A stretch of DNA of 57,950 bases from Actinomycetes bacterium (GTDB lineage: Bacteria; Actinomycetota; Acidimicrobiia; Acidimicrobiales; RAAP-2), in assembly GCA_021845725.1 (NCBI GenBank), contig JAJZVL010000011.1, positions 1 to 57,950 of the forward strand, given 5' to 3'. Position numbers and translations under genes: made by a program. How positions within the stretch are numbered: position 1 is the stretch's first letter; each line of letters begins with the position of its first letter. Below, in pieces: positions 1 through 7,084 of the stretch. Below the pieces are notes generated by a model that ran no database searches, was not told the DNA's origin, and worked only from the letters and a program-made list of their open reading frames with translations.

Positions 1-24
1 TGCTCGAGCGCGGGGGCTCGAGCA
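1..24. terminator. Perfect hairpin at window edge
   Basis: Bases 1-9 (TGCTCGAGC) are exactly complementary to bases 16-24 around a 6-base loop GCGGGG. The stem may continue upstream of the window. It lies 50 bases before yebC and has no T-run after it. It could be the terminator of an upstream gene or a leader structure of yebC. Confidence 0.4.
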
Positions 25-73
25 CCGAGCGGGGCCGCAGGGGATCGACAGTTGCAGGAAGGACGCTCGCACG

Positions 74-823
74 ATGTCGGGTCACTCCAAGTGGGCAACC
101 ACCAAGTACCGCAAGGGCGCGCAGGATGCCGCGCGATCGAAGCGGTTCGTGAAGCACATACGGTCGTTGGAGGTGGCCGCGCGCGAGGGTGGTGGCGACC
201 TGAACAACAACGCGGCGCTGCGCACCGCATTCGAGCGTGCACGCGCCGACTCCATGCCGATGGACACGATCGATCGTGCGATCAAGCGCGGCACCGGTGA
301 GCTGGAGGGCGTCCGCTACGAGGCCGTCTCCTACGAGGGGTACGCGCCAGGCGGGGTGGCCGTCATCGTCGAGACCCTCACGGACAACCGGAACCGCACC
401 GCTGCGGAGCTGCGGAACCTGTTCACGAGGAACGGCGGCTCGCTCGCCGAGCCTGGAGCGGTGAGCTGGCAGTTCGAGCGCAAGGGGGTGGTCGAGCTCG
501 ACCGCTCGCTCGACGAGGACGCGATCACCGAGGCGGCGGCCGACGCGGGGGCCGAGGACGTCGTCGACGTCGGGGAACGCTGGCAGGTGGTGTCGGCTGC
601 GACCGATCTCGGCGCGGTGCGTGCGAGCCTCGAGGCGGCCGGGATGGCGCCACTCAGCGCGGAGCTCACCTTGGTGCCCACGACCACGGTCGACATCACC
701 GAGCCTCAGGAGGCCCAGCGCGTCCTCCGGCTCCTCGACGCCATCGAGGACCATGACGACGTCCAGGCCGTTCATGCCAACTACGACATCCCCGAGGCGG
801 TCCTCGCCGGCTACGCCGGCTGA
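74..823 (+). CDS. yebC: YebC/PmpR (TACO1) family protein
   Basis: 249 residues, the usual length of the family. The N-terminus MSGHSKWATTKYRKG is the family hallmark, followed by the three-domain YebC layout with conserved blocks near TLTDNRNRTAAE (about residue 97) and GSLAEPGAVSW (about 122). Members bind DNA as PmpR-type regulators, and recent work links them to relief of ribosome stalling at proline runs; which role applies here is unknown. AGGAAGG at 56-62 could serve as a distant ribosome binding site. It lies just before ruvC-ruvA-ruvB, the common bacterial order for yebC and the Holliday-junction genes. The start at 74 is fixed by the conserved N-terminus. Confidence 0.95.
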   Translation: MSGHSKWATTKYRKGAQDAARSKRFVKHIRSLEVAAREGGGDLNNNAALRTAFERARADSMPMDTIDRAIKRGTGELEGVRYEAVSYEGYAPGGVAVIVETLTDNRNRTAAELRNLFTRNGGSLAEPGAVSWQFERKGVVELDRSLDEDAITEAAADAGAEDVVDVGERWQVVSAATDLGAVRASLEAAGMAPLSAELTLVPTTTVDITEPQEAQRVLRLLDAIEDHDDVQAVHANYDIPEAVLAGYAG

Positions 824-905
824 GCCGGCGGATCGCCTGGCGCAGGCGCTGAGGCGACCGCGCTCGTGCGTCCATGCAAGCCAGCGCCGGGGGGTTCGGC
901 TGCGA

Positions 906-911
906 TAGCGT
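906..911 (+). promoter_or_regulatory. Leaderless -10 box of ruvC (TAGCGT)
   Basis: TAGCGT ends 7 bases before the ATG at 919. This favours 919 as both first transcribed base and start codon over the upstream in-frame ATG at 874. Confidence 0.55.
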
Positions 912-918
912 CGAACGC

Positions 919-1452
919 ATGTTCGTGATGGGCATCGACCCGGGGCTCTCGCGCTGCGGGTACGGCGTCGTGGTCGCAGCCGACGGTGTGACGGCGCGCC
1001 CGGGCGTCCTCAGCGCCGTGGCTGCCGGTGTCCTCGAGACCGACCCGGAGGCACCGCTGCCAGAGCGGCTCTGGCTGCTCCGAGAGGAGCTGCGAAGCGT
1101 GATGGCCGAGCAGCGGCCTCAGGTCGTCGCGGTCGAGCGTGTCTTCTTCCAGGTGAATGCACGCACCGCGATGTCGGTCGGGCAGGCGAGCGGCCTTGCG
1201 CTCGCCGAGGCCGCGGCCTCGGGCTGCGAGGTCGTCGAGTACACGTCCAACGAGGTGAAGCAGGCACTCGCGGGCTGGGGTGCCGCCGACAAGGGGCAGG
1301 TGCGCGGGATGGTCGCGGCGGTGCTGGGGCTCGCCACCATCCCCGGGCCTCCGGACGTCGCCGACGCGCTCGCGCTCGCTCTGTGCCATCTCTTCGCCGA
1401 ACCGGTGCGACGCGCGGTCGACGCCGCGACGCTCGGCAAGGCGGCACGGTGA
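919..1452 (+). CDS. ruvC: Crossover junction endodeoxyribonuclease RuvC
   Basis: 177 residues. RuvC is the dimeric Holliday-junction resolvase working with RuvAB. The RNase H-like fold is marked by GIDPG (Asp7), VVAVERVFF with the second acid near residue 74, and PPDVADALALAL with the last two aspartates near 147 and 150, so the catalytic acids are complete. The in-frame ATG at 874 would add 15 residues with no family similarity, while 919 puts the first strand right at the N-terminus and has a -10 box just before it. Its stop overlaps the ruvA start as GTGA, so translation is probably coupled. Confidence 0.95.
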   Translation: MFVMGIDPGLSRCGYGVVVAADGVTARPGVLSAVAAGVLETDPEAPLPERLWLLREELRSVMAEQRPQVVAVERVFFQVNARTAMSVGQASGLALAEAAASGCEVVEYTSNEVKQALAGWGAADKGQVRGMVAAVLGLATIPGPPDVADALALALCHLFAEPVRRAVDAATLGKAAR

Positions 1453-2030
1453 TCGGCTCGTTGCGCGGCAAGCTGGCGTGGCGCGGTGCTGACGGCGACC
1501 TGCTCGTCGAGGTCGGCGGCATCGGGTACCGGGTGAGCGTTCCGGGGCGAACCGCGGTCGCGCTCGGCGCGGTGGGCAGCGACGTCTTCCTCCACGTGCA
1601 CACCCATGTCCGCGAGGACGCGATCGTGCTCTACGGGTTCGCTCACGACGAGGAGCGCCGGTGCTTCGAGGCGCTTCTCGGCGCTCACGGCGTCGGCCCG
1701 GCGCTCGCCCTGTCGGTGCTCTCCTCGCTTTCGCCCGCTGCCCTGTCGGCGGCCGTGCTCGAGGACGATGCCGAGACCCTGTGTGCCGTCCCCGGGATCG
1801 GCCGTAAGACGGCGGCTCGCCTGCTCATCGATCTGAAGAGCCGTCTCGACGTGCCCGAGCGCTCCGCTGCGGACGCCGGCGCGGGGTCCGCCCGTGCCGA
1901 GGCGCGGGCGGCGCTCGCCGAGCTCGGCTACGCCCCCGAGGAGATCCGCCGTGCGCTCGAGGGACGGCGCGAGGATGTCGGGGTGGAGGAGCTCTTGAAG
2001 CTCGCCCTGCGGGACCTGGCCGGACGATGA
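1449..2030 (+). CDS. ruvA: Holliday junction branch migration protein RuvA
   Basis: 193 residues, starting GTG inside a GTGA overlap with ruvC. RuvA forms the tetramer that holds the four-way junction and loads RuvB. The N-terminal OB-fold starts [11 protein letters not shown], two helix-hairpin-helix motifs are visible ([11 protein letters not shown] near residue 80 and [15 protein letters not shown] near 115), and the C-terminal RuvB-binding domain ends with the [12 protein letters not shown] helix. No key element is missing. Confidence 0.95.
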   Translation: MIGSLRGKLAWRGADGDLLVEVGGIGYRVSVPGRTAVALGAVGSDVFLHVHTHVREDAIVLYGFAHDEERRCFEALLGAHGVGPALALSVLSSLSPAALSAAVLEDDAETLCAVPGIGRKTAARLLIDLKSRLDVPERSAADAGAGSARAEARAALAELGYAPEEIRRALEGRREDVGVEELLKLALRDLAGR

Positions 2031-2037
2031 TCCGCCG

Positions 2038-3156
2038 ATGACCCGAAGGGAGGTCCTCGTCCCTGGACAGGACGGGCCGGCACCGCGCGGTCCGGCCCAC
2101 CAGGACAGCGCTGCACGGCACGGCGCGCACAGGGTCGAGCCTGGCGTACCGCGCGCTGTGGATCCTTCGGAGGGTGCCGACGACGACGCCGAGTACGACG
2201 CGGACCTGCGGCCCCGGCGTCTCGAGGAGTTCGTGGGCCAGCCCGATCTCGTCGAGCATCTCGGGATCGTGCTCCAGGCGGCACGCGGGCGCCGCCAGCC
2301 GGTCGACCACATTCTCTTCGCGGGACCCCCGGGCCTCGGGAAGACCTCTCTTGCGGGCATCGTGGCTGCGGAGATGGGTGTCGGTCTTCGGGTGACCTCG
2401 GGGCCCGTGCTCGCTCGCGCCGGCGACCTCGCCGCGCTGCTCACGGGCCTCCAGGAGGGGGACGTGCTCTTCATCGACGAGATCCACCGGCTCCACCGGT
2501 CGGTCGAAGAGGTCCTCTACCCTGCGATGGAGGACGCCAAGATCGACATCCTCATCGGCAAGGGACCTACCGCGCGTTCCATCCGGCTCGACCTGCCGCA
2601 CTTCACGCTTGTCGGCGCGACGACGCGGACGGGCCTGGTCGCCGGGCCCCTGCGAGACCGGTTCGGGTTCGTCGGGCGGCTGGACCTCTACGAGCCAGAG
2701 GACCTCGAGGCGATCGTGCTGCGTTCGGCGCGGATCCTGGGCACCGAGGTCGAGCACGAGGGCGCGCGGCGGATCGCGACGCGGGCGCGCGGCACGCCGC
2801 GGGTGGCGAACCGCCTCCTGCGCCGGGTGCGCGACTTCGCGGAGGTCCGCGGCGACGGAACGGTGACGGCGCAGACCGCAGAGGAGGGGCTGACGCTGTT
2901 CGGGATCGACGGCCTCGGCCTCGACAAGGTCGACCGGGCGATCCTCGGCGCGCTGTGCGACCTCTTCGGCGGCCGGCCGGTCGGGCTCACGACGCTCGCA
3001 CAGTGCGTGGGGGAGGAGCCCGACACCATCGAGGACGCCTACGAGCCCTACCTGTTGCAGCAGGGGCTCATCCAGCGCACGCCGCGAGGTCGAGTGCCCA
3101 CGGCACGGGCCTGGGCGCACCTTGGTGCCGCTCCTCCCGAAGCCGCCCTCTTCTGA
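2038..3156 (+). CDS. ruvB: Holliday junction DNA helicase RuvB
   Basis: 372 residues, AAA+ motor of the RuvAB branch-migration complex. Walker A GPPGLGKT at 96-103, Walker B LFIDEIHR near 148, sensor region GATTRTG near 200 and the C-terminal winged helix with [14 protein letters not shown]. About 50 residues of proline- and acid-rich sequence precede the conserved [12 protein letters not shown] block, longer than usual, so the true start could be later. The start at 2038 lies in an ATGA overlap with a 4-codon mini-ORF (ATG ATC CGC CGA TGA, 2027-2041) whose own ATG overlaps the ruvA stop. Confidence 0.93.
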   Translation: MTRREVLVPGQDGPAPRGPAHQDSAARHGAHRVEPGVPRAVDPSEGADDDAEYDADLRPRRLEEFVGQPDLVEHLGIVLQAARGRRQPVDHILFAGPPGLGKTSLAGIVAAEMGVGLRVTSGPVLARAGDLAALLTGLQEGDVLFIDEIHRLHRSVEEVLYPAMEDAKIDILIGKGPTARSIRLDLPHFTLVGATTRTGLVAGPLRDRFGFVGRLDLYEPEDLEAIVLRSARILGTEVEHEGARRIATRARGTPRVANRLLRRVRDFAEVRGDGTVTAQTAEEGLTLFGIDGLGLDKVDRAILGALCDLFGGRPVGLTTLAQCVGEEPDTIEDAYEPYLLQQGLIQRTPRGRVPTARAWAHLGAAPPEAALF

Positions 3157-3242
3157 GGCTCCTCTCGAAGCCCCCGGCCGAGATCTCGAGAAGAACGTCA
3201 GGTGCGGATGCCTCGCGCGCCGCGTCGAGGGTCGCAAGGCTG

Positions 3243-3248
3243 TATCGT
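3243..3248 (+). promoter_or_regulatory. -10 box (TATCGT) of the yajC-secD-secF unit
   Basis: TATCGT ends 9 bases before the GTG at 3258, the start of a 15-codon mini-ORF preceding yajC. It would give a leaderless or nearly leaderless transcript for the export operon. Confidence 0.45.
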
Positions 3249-3257
3249 GACAGGCCT

Positions 3258-3305
3258 GTGCGGGCAGTCCGACATGATGTCCTTTACCCGAGGGGGTGGT
3301 CCTGA
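3258..3305 (+). CDS. Putative 15-residue leaderless leader ORF before yajC
   Basis: GTG-started ORF reading VRAVRHDVLYPRGWS. Its TGA (3303-3305) overlaps the yajC ATG (3305-3307) as TGATG, and the yajC Shine-Dalgarno-like run GAGGGGG (3290-3296) lies inside it. A -10 box sits 9 bases upstream. Ribosomes finishing this ORF would end on the yajC start. No similarity to a known leader peptide is apparent, and chance occurrence is possible. Confidence 0.35.
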   Translation: MRAVRHDVLYPRGWS

Positions 3306-3853
3306 TGACCGGTGCGACCTTCGCACTTCTGGCCGCGACGTCGGGTAAGACGACGAGCAGCGGCGGCACGACCTTCATCATCTTCCTGGTGCTGATCGCG
3401 CTCGTGGGCTACTTCCTGTTGATCCGGCCCCAGAAGCAGAAGCAGCGGCGCCAGCGCGAGCAGCAGCAGACCGTCGGGGTCGGTGAGGAGGTCCTCACCG
3501 TCGGGGGCATCGTCGGCAGGGTCGTAGCGGTCGACGCAGACCGGGTGACCATCGTCTCGGGTGGCGACACGGTGGGCTTCCCGGCCGTGGGGAGCGAGCC
3601 GACGAGGCTCGTTCTCGTGCGCAATGCGATCTCCCGCAGGATCGAGCCTCCGGTCCCGGACGCTGCTGCGGCTGACCTCTCCGGGGACGACGGGGAGGTT
3701 GACGCCGCAATGGGCGCCGACGGCGCAGCGGATGCGTTCGACGGTCACATGAACGGCCACATGAACGGTCAGGTGGACGCTCACGACACGACGTTCGAAG
3801 ACGGAGCCTCGAGCGAGGGCGCCCAGAGCGAAATCGAGGGCACGGGCACGTGA
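3305..3853 (+). CDS. yajC: Preprotein translocase subunit YajC
   Basis: 182 residues. One membrane segment (about residues 22-42, FIIFLVLIALVGYFLLI) is followed by the family signature RPQKQKQRRQREQQQ and the YajC domain (VGVGEEVLTVGGIVGRV). YajC accompanies SecDF at the Sec translocon. The C-terminal 75 residues are an acidic tail with a small repeat (GHMNGHMNGQ), longer than in typical YajC of about 110 residues. The TGATG junction with the leader ORF and a GAGGGGG motif support the start at 3305; GTG at 3296 is an alternative. Its stop overlaps secD as GTGA. Confidence 0.9.
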   Translation: MTGATFALLAATSGKTTSSGGTTFIIFLVLIALVGYFLLIRPQKQKQRRQREQQQTVGVGEEVLTVGGIVGRVVAVDADRVTIVSGGDTVGFPAVGSEPTRLVLVRNAISRRIEPPVPDAAAADLSGDDGEVDAAMGADGAADAFDGHMNGHMNGQVDAHDTTFEDGASSEGAQSEIEGTGT

Positions 3854-5406
3854 GCCCTCCGTCGTCGCGCGCTCGAGCACGACGGCAGCGGTCATTGGTG
3901 GTCAGCCTGGCGATCGTCATCGTGATCGCCGTGGGATCGCTCGCCGGGACGTTGGCCGCGCATTGGTCACCGCGTCTCGGGCTCGACCTCGACGGCGGCT
4001 TGTCCGTGATCTACAAGCCGGCGCGCAAAGTGTCCCAGTCGGACCTGAACCAAACGGTGACGATCCTGACGAACCGCGTCAACGGCCTCGGCGTGTCCGG
4101 GGCGACGGTCGGTACGCAGGGCGGTGACATCCTCGTCCAGGTTCCCGGCATCAAGAACGGCCACCAGGTCCTCAAGACGATCGGGGAGACCGCCCAGCTC
4201 TACTTCCGCCCTGCCCTGTGCGGCGCCCCGGCATACAACCCGAAGGCGGCGAAGTCTGCGAAGCCCCCCTCCGGCCCGCTGCCGGCCTGCACAGCGGCGA
4301 GCCAGCTGACCGAGGCCAACATCGGCGTCCGGCCCTCAGCGGGGACAACATTCGGCGAGAACAGCGTTCCCGTCGACAGGGCGTTGGCCGCCTACCCGAG
4401 CACGAAGCCGACACAGGACGCGAAGACAAAGACCGTCCTCTTGCCTGCGAACCCGGGGGCCGGGCAGTACACGCGCTACCTGCTCGGTCCCGCTGCCCTC
4501 ACCGGGCATGCGGTTGCCTCCGCCGTGGCCCAGCAGACACAGCTGGGCAAGTGGGTCGTGAACTACACGCTCACCTCGAAGGGCTCGCCGGAATGGGACA
4601 GCCTGGCCCAGAAGTACTTCCACCAGATCATCGCGATCGAGCTGGACGGCAGGGTCTACTCAGCTCCGATCATCCAGCCCTCGCAGTCGACGTTCTCGTC
4701 GTTCGGCGGAAGGGGAGAGATCTCGGGCCACCTGAGCGAGACACAGGCCAAGACGCTCGCTCTCGCCATGCAGTACGGCTCGTTGCCCGTGCGGCTGATC
4801 CCCCAGACGACGGAGACCGTCTCGCCGACGCTGGGGCACTCTGCCCTCGTCGCCGGTCTCGGTGCCGGGCTCGCAGGTCTGCTGCTCGTCTTGCTCTACG
4901 CAATCGTCTACTACCGGCTCCTCGGTGTCGTGGTCTTCAGCGGCCTGGCGGTGACCGGGGCTCTGCTATGGGCGATCATCTCGGCGCTCGGCCACACCTC
5001 GGTCGCGCCGAGCTTCGACCTCGCCGGCGTGACGGGCATCATCGTGTCGATCGGCATCACGGTGGACTCCTACATCGTCTACTTCGAGCGTCTGAAGGAC
5101 GAGGCGAGAGCAGGCCGGACCGTTCGGACGAGCGTGGACCGCGGCTTCGCCAGCGCGTGGCGAACGGTCCTCGCCGCGGACACCGTCTCCCTCGGTGCCG
5201 CGGTCGTGCTGTTCTTCGTGGCTGTGGGGGCGGTCAAGGGCTTCGCCTTCTTCCTCGGGCTTTCGACGATCATGGACATCTTCATGACGTACTTCTTCAC
5301 GCGGCCTCTCGTGGTGCTGCTAGGTCGTAGTGACCGGCTCGTCGGCGGTCGCCGGATGGGGATCTCGAAGGGCCTCGCGGTGAGCACCGAAGCCGAGGCG
5401 GCATGA
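3850..5406 (+). CDS. secD: Protein translocase subunit SecD
   Basis: 518 residues. One N-terminal membrane segment (about 18-38), a large extracytoplasmic P1 region, then five membrane segments from about residue 335. GLDLDGGLSVIYK and the transmembrane motif SIGITVDSYIVYFERLKDE identify SecD, which with SecF uses the proton gradient to aid late steps of Sec export. It starts GTG in an overlap with yajC and overlaps secF by ATGA. An actinobacterial-style low-complexity insert (AKSAKPPSGPLPAC) lies in the P1 region. Confidence 0.95.
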   Translation: MSPPSSRARARRQRSLVVSLAIVIVIAVGSLAGTLAAHWSPRLGLDLDGGLSVIYKPARKVSQSDLNQTVTILTNRVNGLGVSGATVGTQGGDILVQVPGIKNGHQVLKTIGETAQLYFRPALCGAPAYNPKAAKSAKPPSGPLPACTAASQLTEANIGVRPSAGTTFGENSVPVDRALAAYPSTKPTQDAKTKTVLLPANPGAGQYTRYLLGPAALTGHAVASAVAQQTQLGKWVVNYTLTSKGSPEWDSLAQKYFHQIIAIELDGRVYSAPIIQPSQSTFSSFGGRGEISGHLSETQAKTLALAMQYGSLPVRLIPQTTETVSPTLGHSALVAGLGAGLAGLLLVLLYAIVYYRLLGVVVFSGLAVTGALLWAIISALGHTSVAPSFDLAGVTGIIVSIGITVDSYIVYFERLKDEARAGRTVRTSVDRGFASAWRTVLAADTVSLGAAVVLFFVAVGAVKGFAFFLGLSTIMDIFMTYFFTRPLVVLLGRSDRLVGGRRMGISKGLAVSTEAEAA

Positions 5407-7004
5407 GCGGACGCGACGACATGATCGGGCGCGACGGCACGGGCCGGCACGCAGGCACAGCGGAGGTCGAGGGGCGCGACGGCGTGGCTGGACGGCTGGA
5501 GGACGAGGCCGCAGGTGGCAGTGACGAGCCCGGCGAGGTCACCGAGGACGAGCTCGTGGCAGACGAGGTCGGGCGAATCGCCGCGCGTGCGCCGCGCCCC
5601 CCGCGTGGGCCCAGGCGCCCGGGGCCGTTCCGACGTCTCTATCGCGGTGAGACCTCCTTCGACTTCGTCGGGCGCCGGCGATGGTGGATCGCCATCTCGT
5701 CGGTCATCATCCTCGCCGGCATCCTCTCCCTGGGGGTGCGGGGGTTGAACCTCGGCATCACATTCAAGGGCGGCCAGGCCTGGACGGTGAAGGCGCCCGG
5801 GGTCACCCAGACCCAGGCGCTCGACGCGGTCCAAGGGGTCGGGCTGAGCCAGCCGACGGTCGAGGTCATCGGCACCGGGGGAAACGAGACGGTGCGGGTC
5901 ACCGCCGACCTGAACGCGCTGAGCGCGTCGGCGCGCACAGCGGAGACAGCCAAGGTGCGCGGAGCGCTGGCGAAGTTGGCGAAGGTGACAAGGACAGCGG
6001 TGTCGGAGACAACCGTCGGGCCGACCTGGGGCGGTCAGGTCACCCAGAAGGCCGTCATCGCGCTGATCGTCTTCCTTGTCCTCGTGGCGGTCTACATCAG
6101 CATTCGCTTCGAGCCGAAGATGGCGGTCGCCGCGTTCGCCGCGTTGCTCCACGACTTGCTCGTGACGGCTGGCGTCTACTCGCTCGCGGGGTTCCAGGTC
6201 ACCCCTGACACGGTGATCGCGGTGCTCACCATCCTCGGGTACTCCCTCTACGACACCGTCGTCGTGTTCGACCGTGTCCGCGACAACGCGAAAGGCCTCG
6301 GCGCGACCGGTCGGATGACCTACTCGGAGATGGTCAACCTGTCGATGAACCAGACGCTGGCGCGCTCGATCAACACCTCGCTCGTGGCGATCCTGCCCGT
6401 GCTCTCGGTGCTGCTCGTCGGTGCCGAGCTGCTCGGGGCGACGACCTTGCAGAACTACGGCCTCGCGCTGTTCATCGGGCTGCTCTCAGGTGCCTACTCG
6501 TCGATCTTCATCGCCTCGCCGATCCTCGCATGGCTGAAGGAGCGTGAGCCGCGCTATGCGGCCATGCGCCAGCGCATCGAGGCGAAGGGCGAGCGTCTTG
6601 GCCTTCTCACGCCGAAGGCCGCAGCTGCGCTCTCGAGCGGCTCCTTTGGTGGGGCGGCCGCGCGTGCCGCCCGCGAGGCGAGGACCGGTGGTGCGCTGCG
6701 CCCCGGTCAGGCGCGCGGCGCGCGCCGACCGGCAGCTCCGGTCGCGGCGGCGGCCACCGCGACGCTCGATCCGCTCGCTGTGGTACCTGCGGCCAACGGG
6801 GGGGCGGCCAACGGGGGAGCGGCCAACGGGGGAGCGGCCACCGACGGGGTGCCAGACGGCACGGGCGGCGGGACGCGGGGGACACTGGCAGGCAAGCAGG
6901 ACGCGGCGGGGCGCTCGGGGCCGCGTGCCCAGCAGCGGCCGTCCCAGCCGCGGCGCCAAGGCTCGCGCTCGCGCAAGGGGAACCGGAACAAGCGCCGTCG
7001 CTGA
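5403..7004 (+). CDS. secF: Protein translocase subunit SecF
   Basis: 533 residues, much longer than the usual 300-400. The core (about 75-375) has six membrane segments with LNLGITFKGG after the first, and LGYSLYDTVVVFDRVRDN, the conserved SecF motif. An acidic N-terminal extension of about 70 residues and a long C-terminal tail flank it. The tail carries a threefold NGGAA repeat and ends in a strongly basic stretch (RSRKGNRNKRRR) that could contact membrane or ribosome. It pairs with SecD, whose stop it overlaps as ATGA. Confidence 0.93.
   Translation: MSGRDDMIGRDGTGRHAGTAEVEGRDGVAGRLEDEAAGGSDEPGEVTEDELVADEVGRIAARAPRPPRGPRRPGPFRRLYRGETSFDFVGRRRWWIAISSVIILAGILSLGVRGLNLGITFKGGQAWTVKAPGVTQTQALDAVQGVGLSQPTVEVIGTGGNETVRVTADLNALSASARTAETAKVRGALAKLAKVTRTAVSETTVGPTWGGQVTQKAVIALIVFLVLVAVYISIRFEPKMAVAAFAALLHDLLVTAGVYSLAGFQVTPDTVIAVLTILGYSLYDTVVVFDRVRDNAKGLGATGRMTYSEMVNLSMNQTLARSINTSLVAILPVLSVLLVGAELLGATTLQNYGLALFIGLLSGAYSSIFIASPILAWLKEREPRYAAMRQRIEAKGERLGLLTPKAAAALSSGSFGGAAARAAREARTGGALRPGQARGARRPAAPVAAAATATLDPLAVVPAANGGAANGGAANGGAATDGVPDGTGGGTRGTLAGKQDAAGRSGPRAQQRPSQPRRQGSRSRKGNRNKRRR
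6795..6839 (+). repeat. 3 x 15-bp tandem repeat in secF tail
   Basis: Three copies of AACGGGGGAGCGGCC (first copy with one G for A change) encode NGGAA three times in the SecF C-terminal tail. The repeat keeps the reading frame, so copy-number change would alter only tail length. Confidence 0.9.
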
Positions 7005-7007
7005 GGC

Positions 7008-7030
7008 CCTTCGCCGGTGGCTTTCGAAGG
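7008..7030 (+). terminator. Weak hairpin after secF
   Basis: CCTTCG (7008-7013) pairs with CGAAGG (7025-7030) across an 11-base loop just after the secF stop and before the relA promoter. There is no T-run. Its position suits a terminator of yajC-secD-secF, but the stem is short. Confidence 0.3.
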
Positions 7031-7072
7031 CGCCGCTCGCGCACGGGGCGCAGCGACCGTCGCTCGTCCGGG

Positions 7073-7078
7073 TAGCGT
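7073..7078 (+). promoter_or_regulatory. Leaderless -10 box of relA (TAGCGT)
   Basis: TAGCGT ends 6 bases before the ATG at 7085, the spacing expected if transcription starts on the A of the start codon. Confidence 0.6.
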
Positions 7079-7084
7079 GATGGG

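Noticed and set aside
874-918. Upstream ATG for ruvC
   Set aside because: The 15 extra residues are unconserved, and the -10 box between 874 and 919 would exclude them from the transcript.
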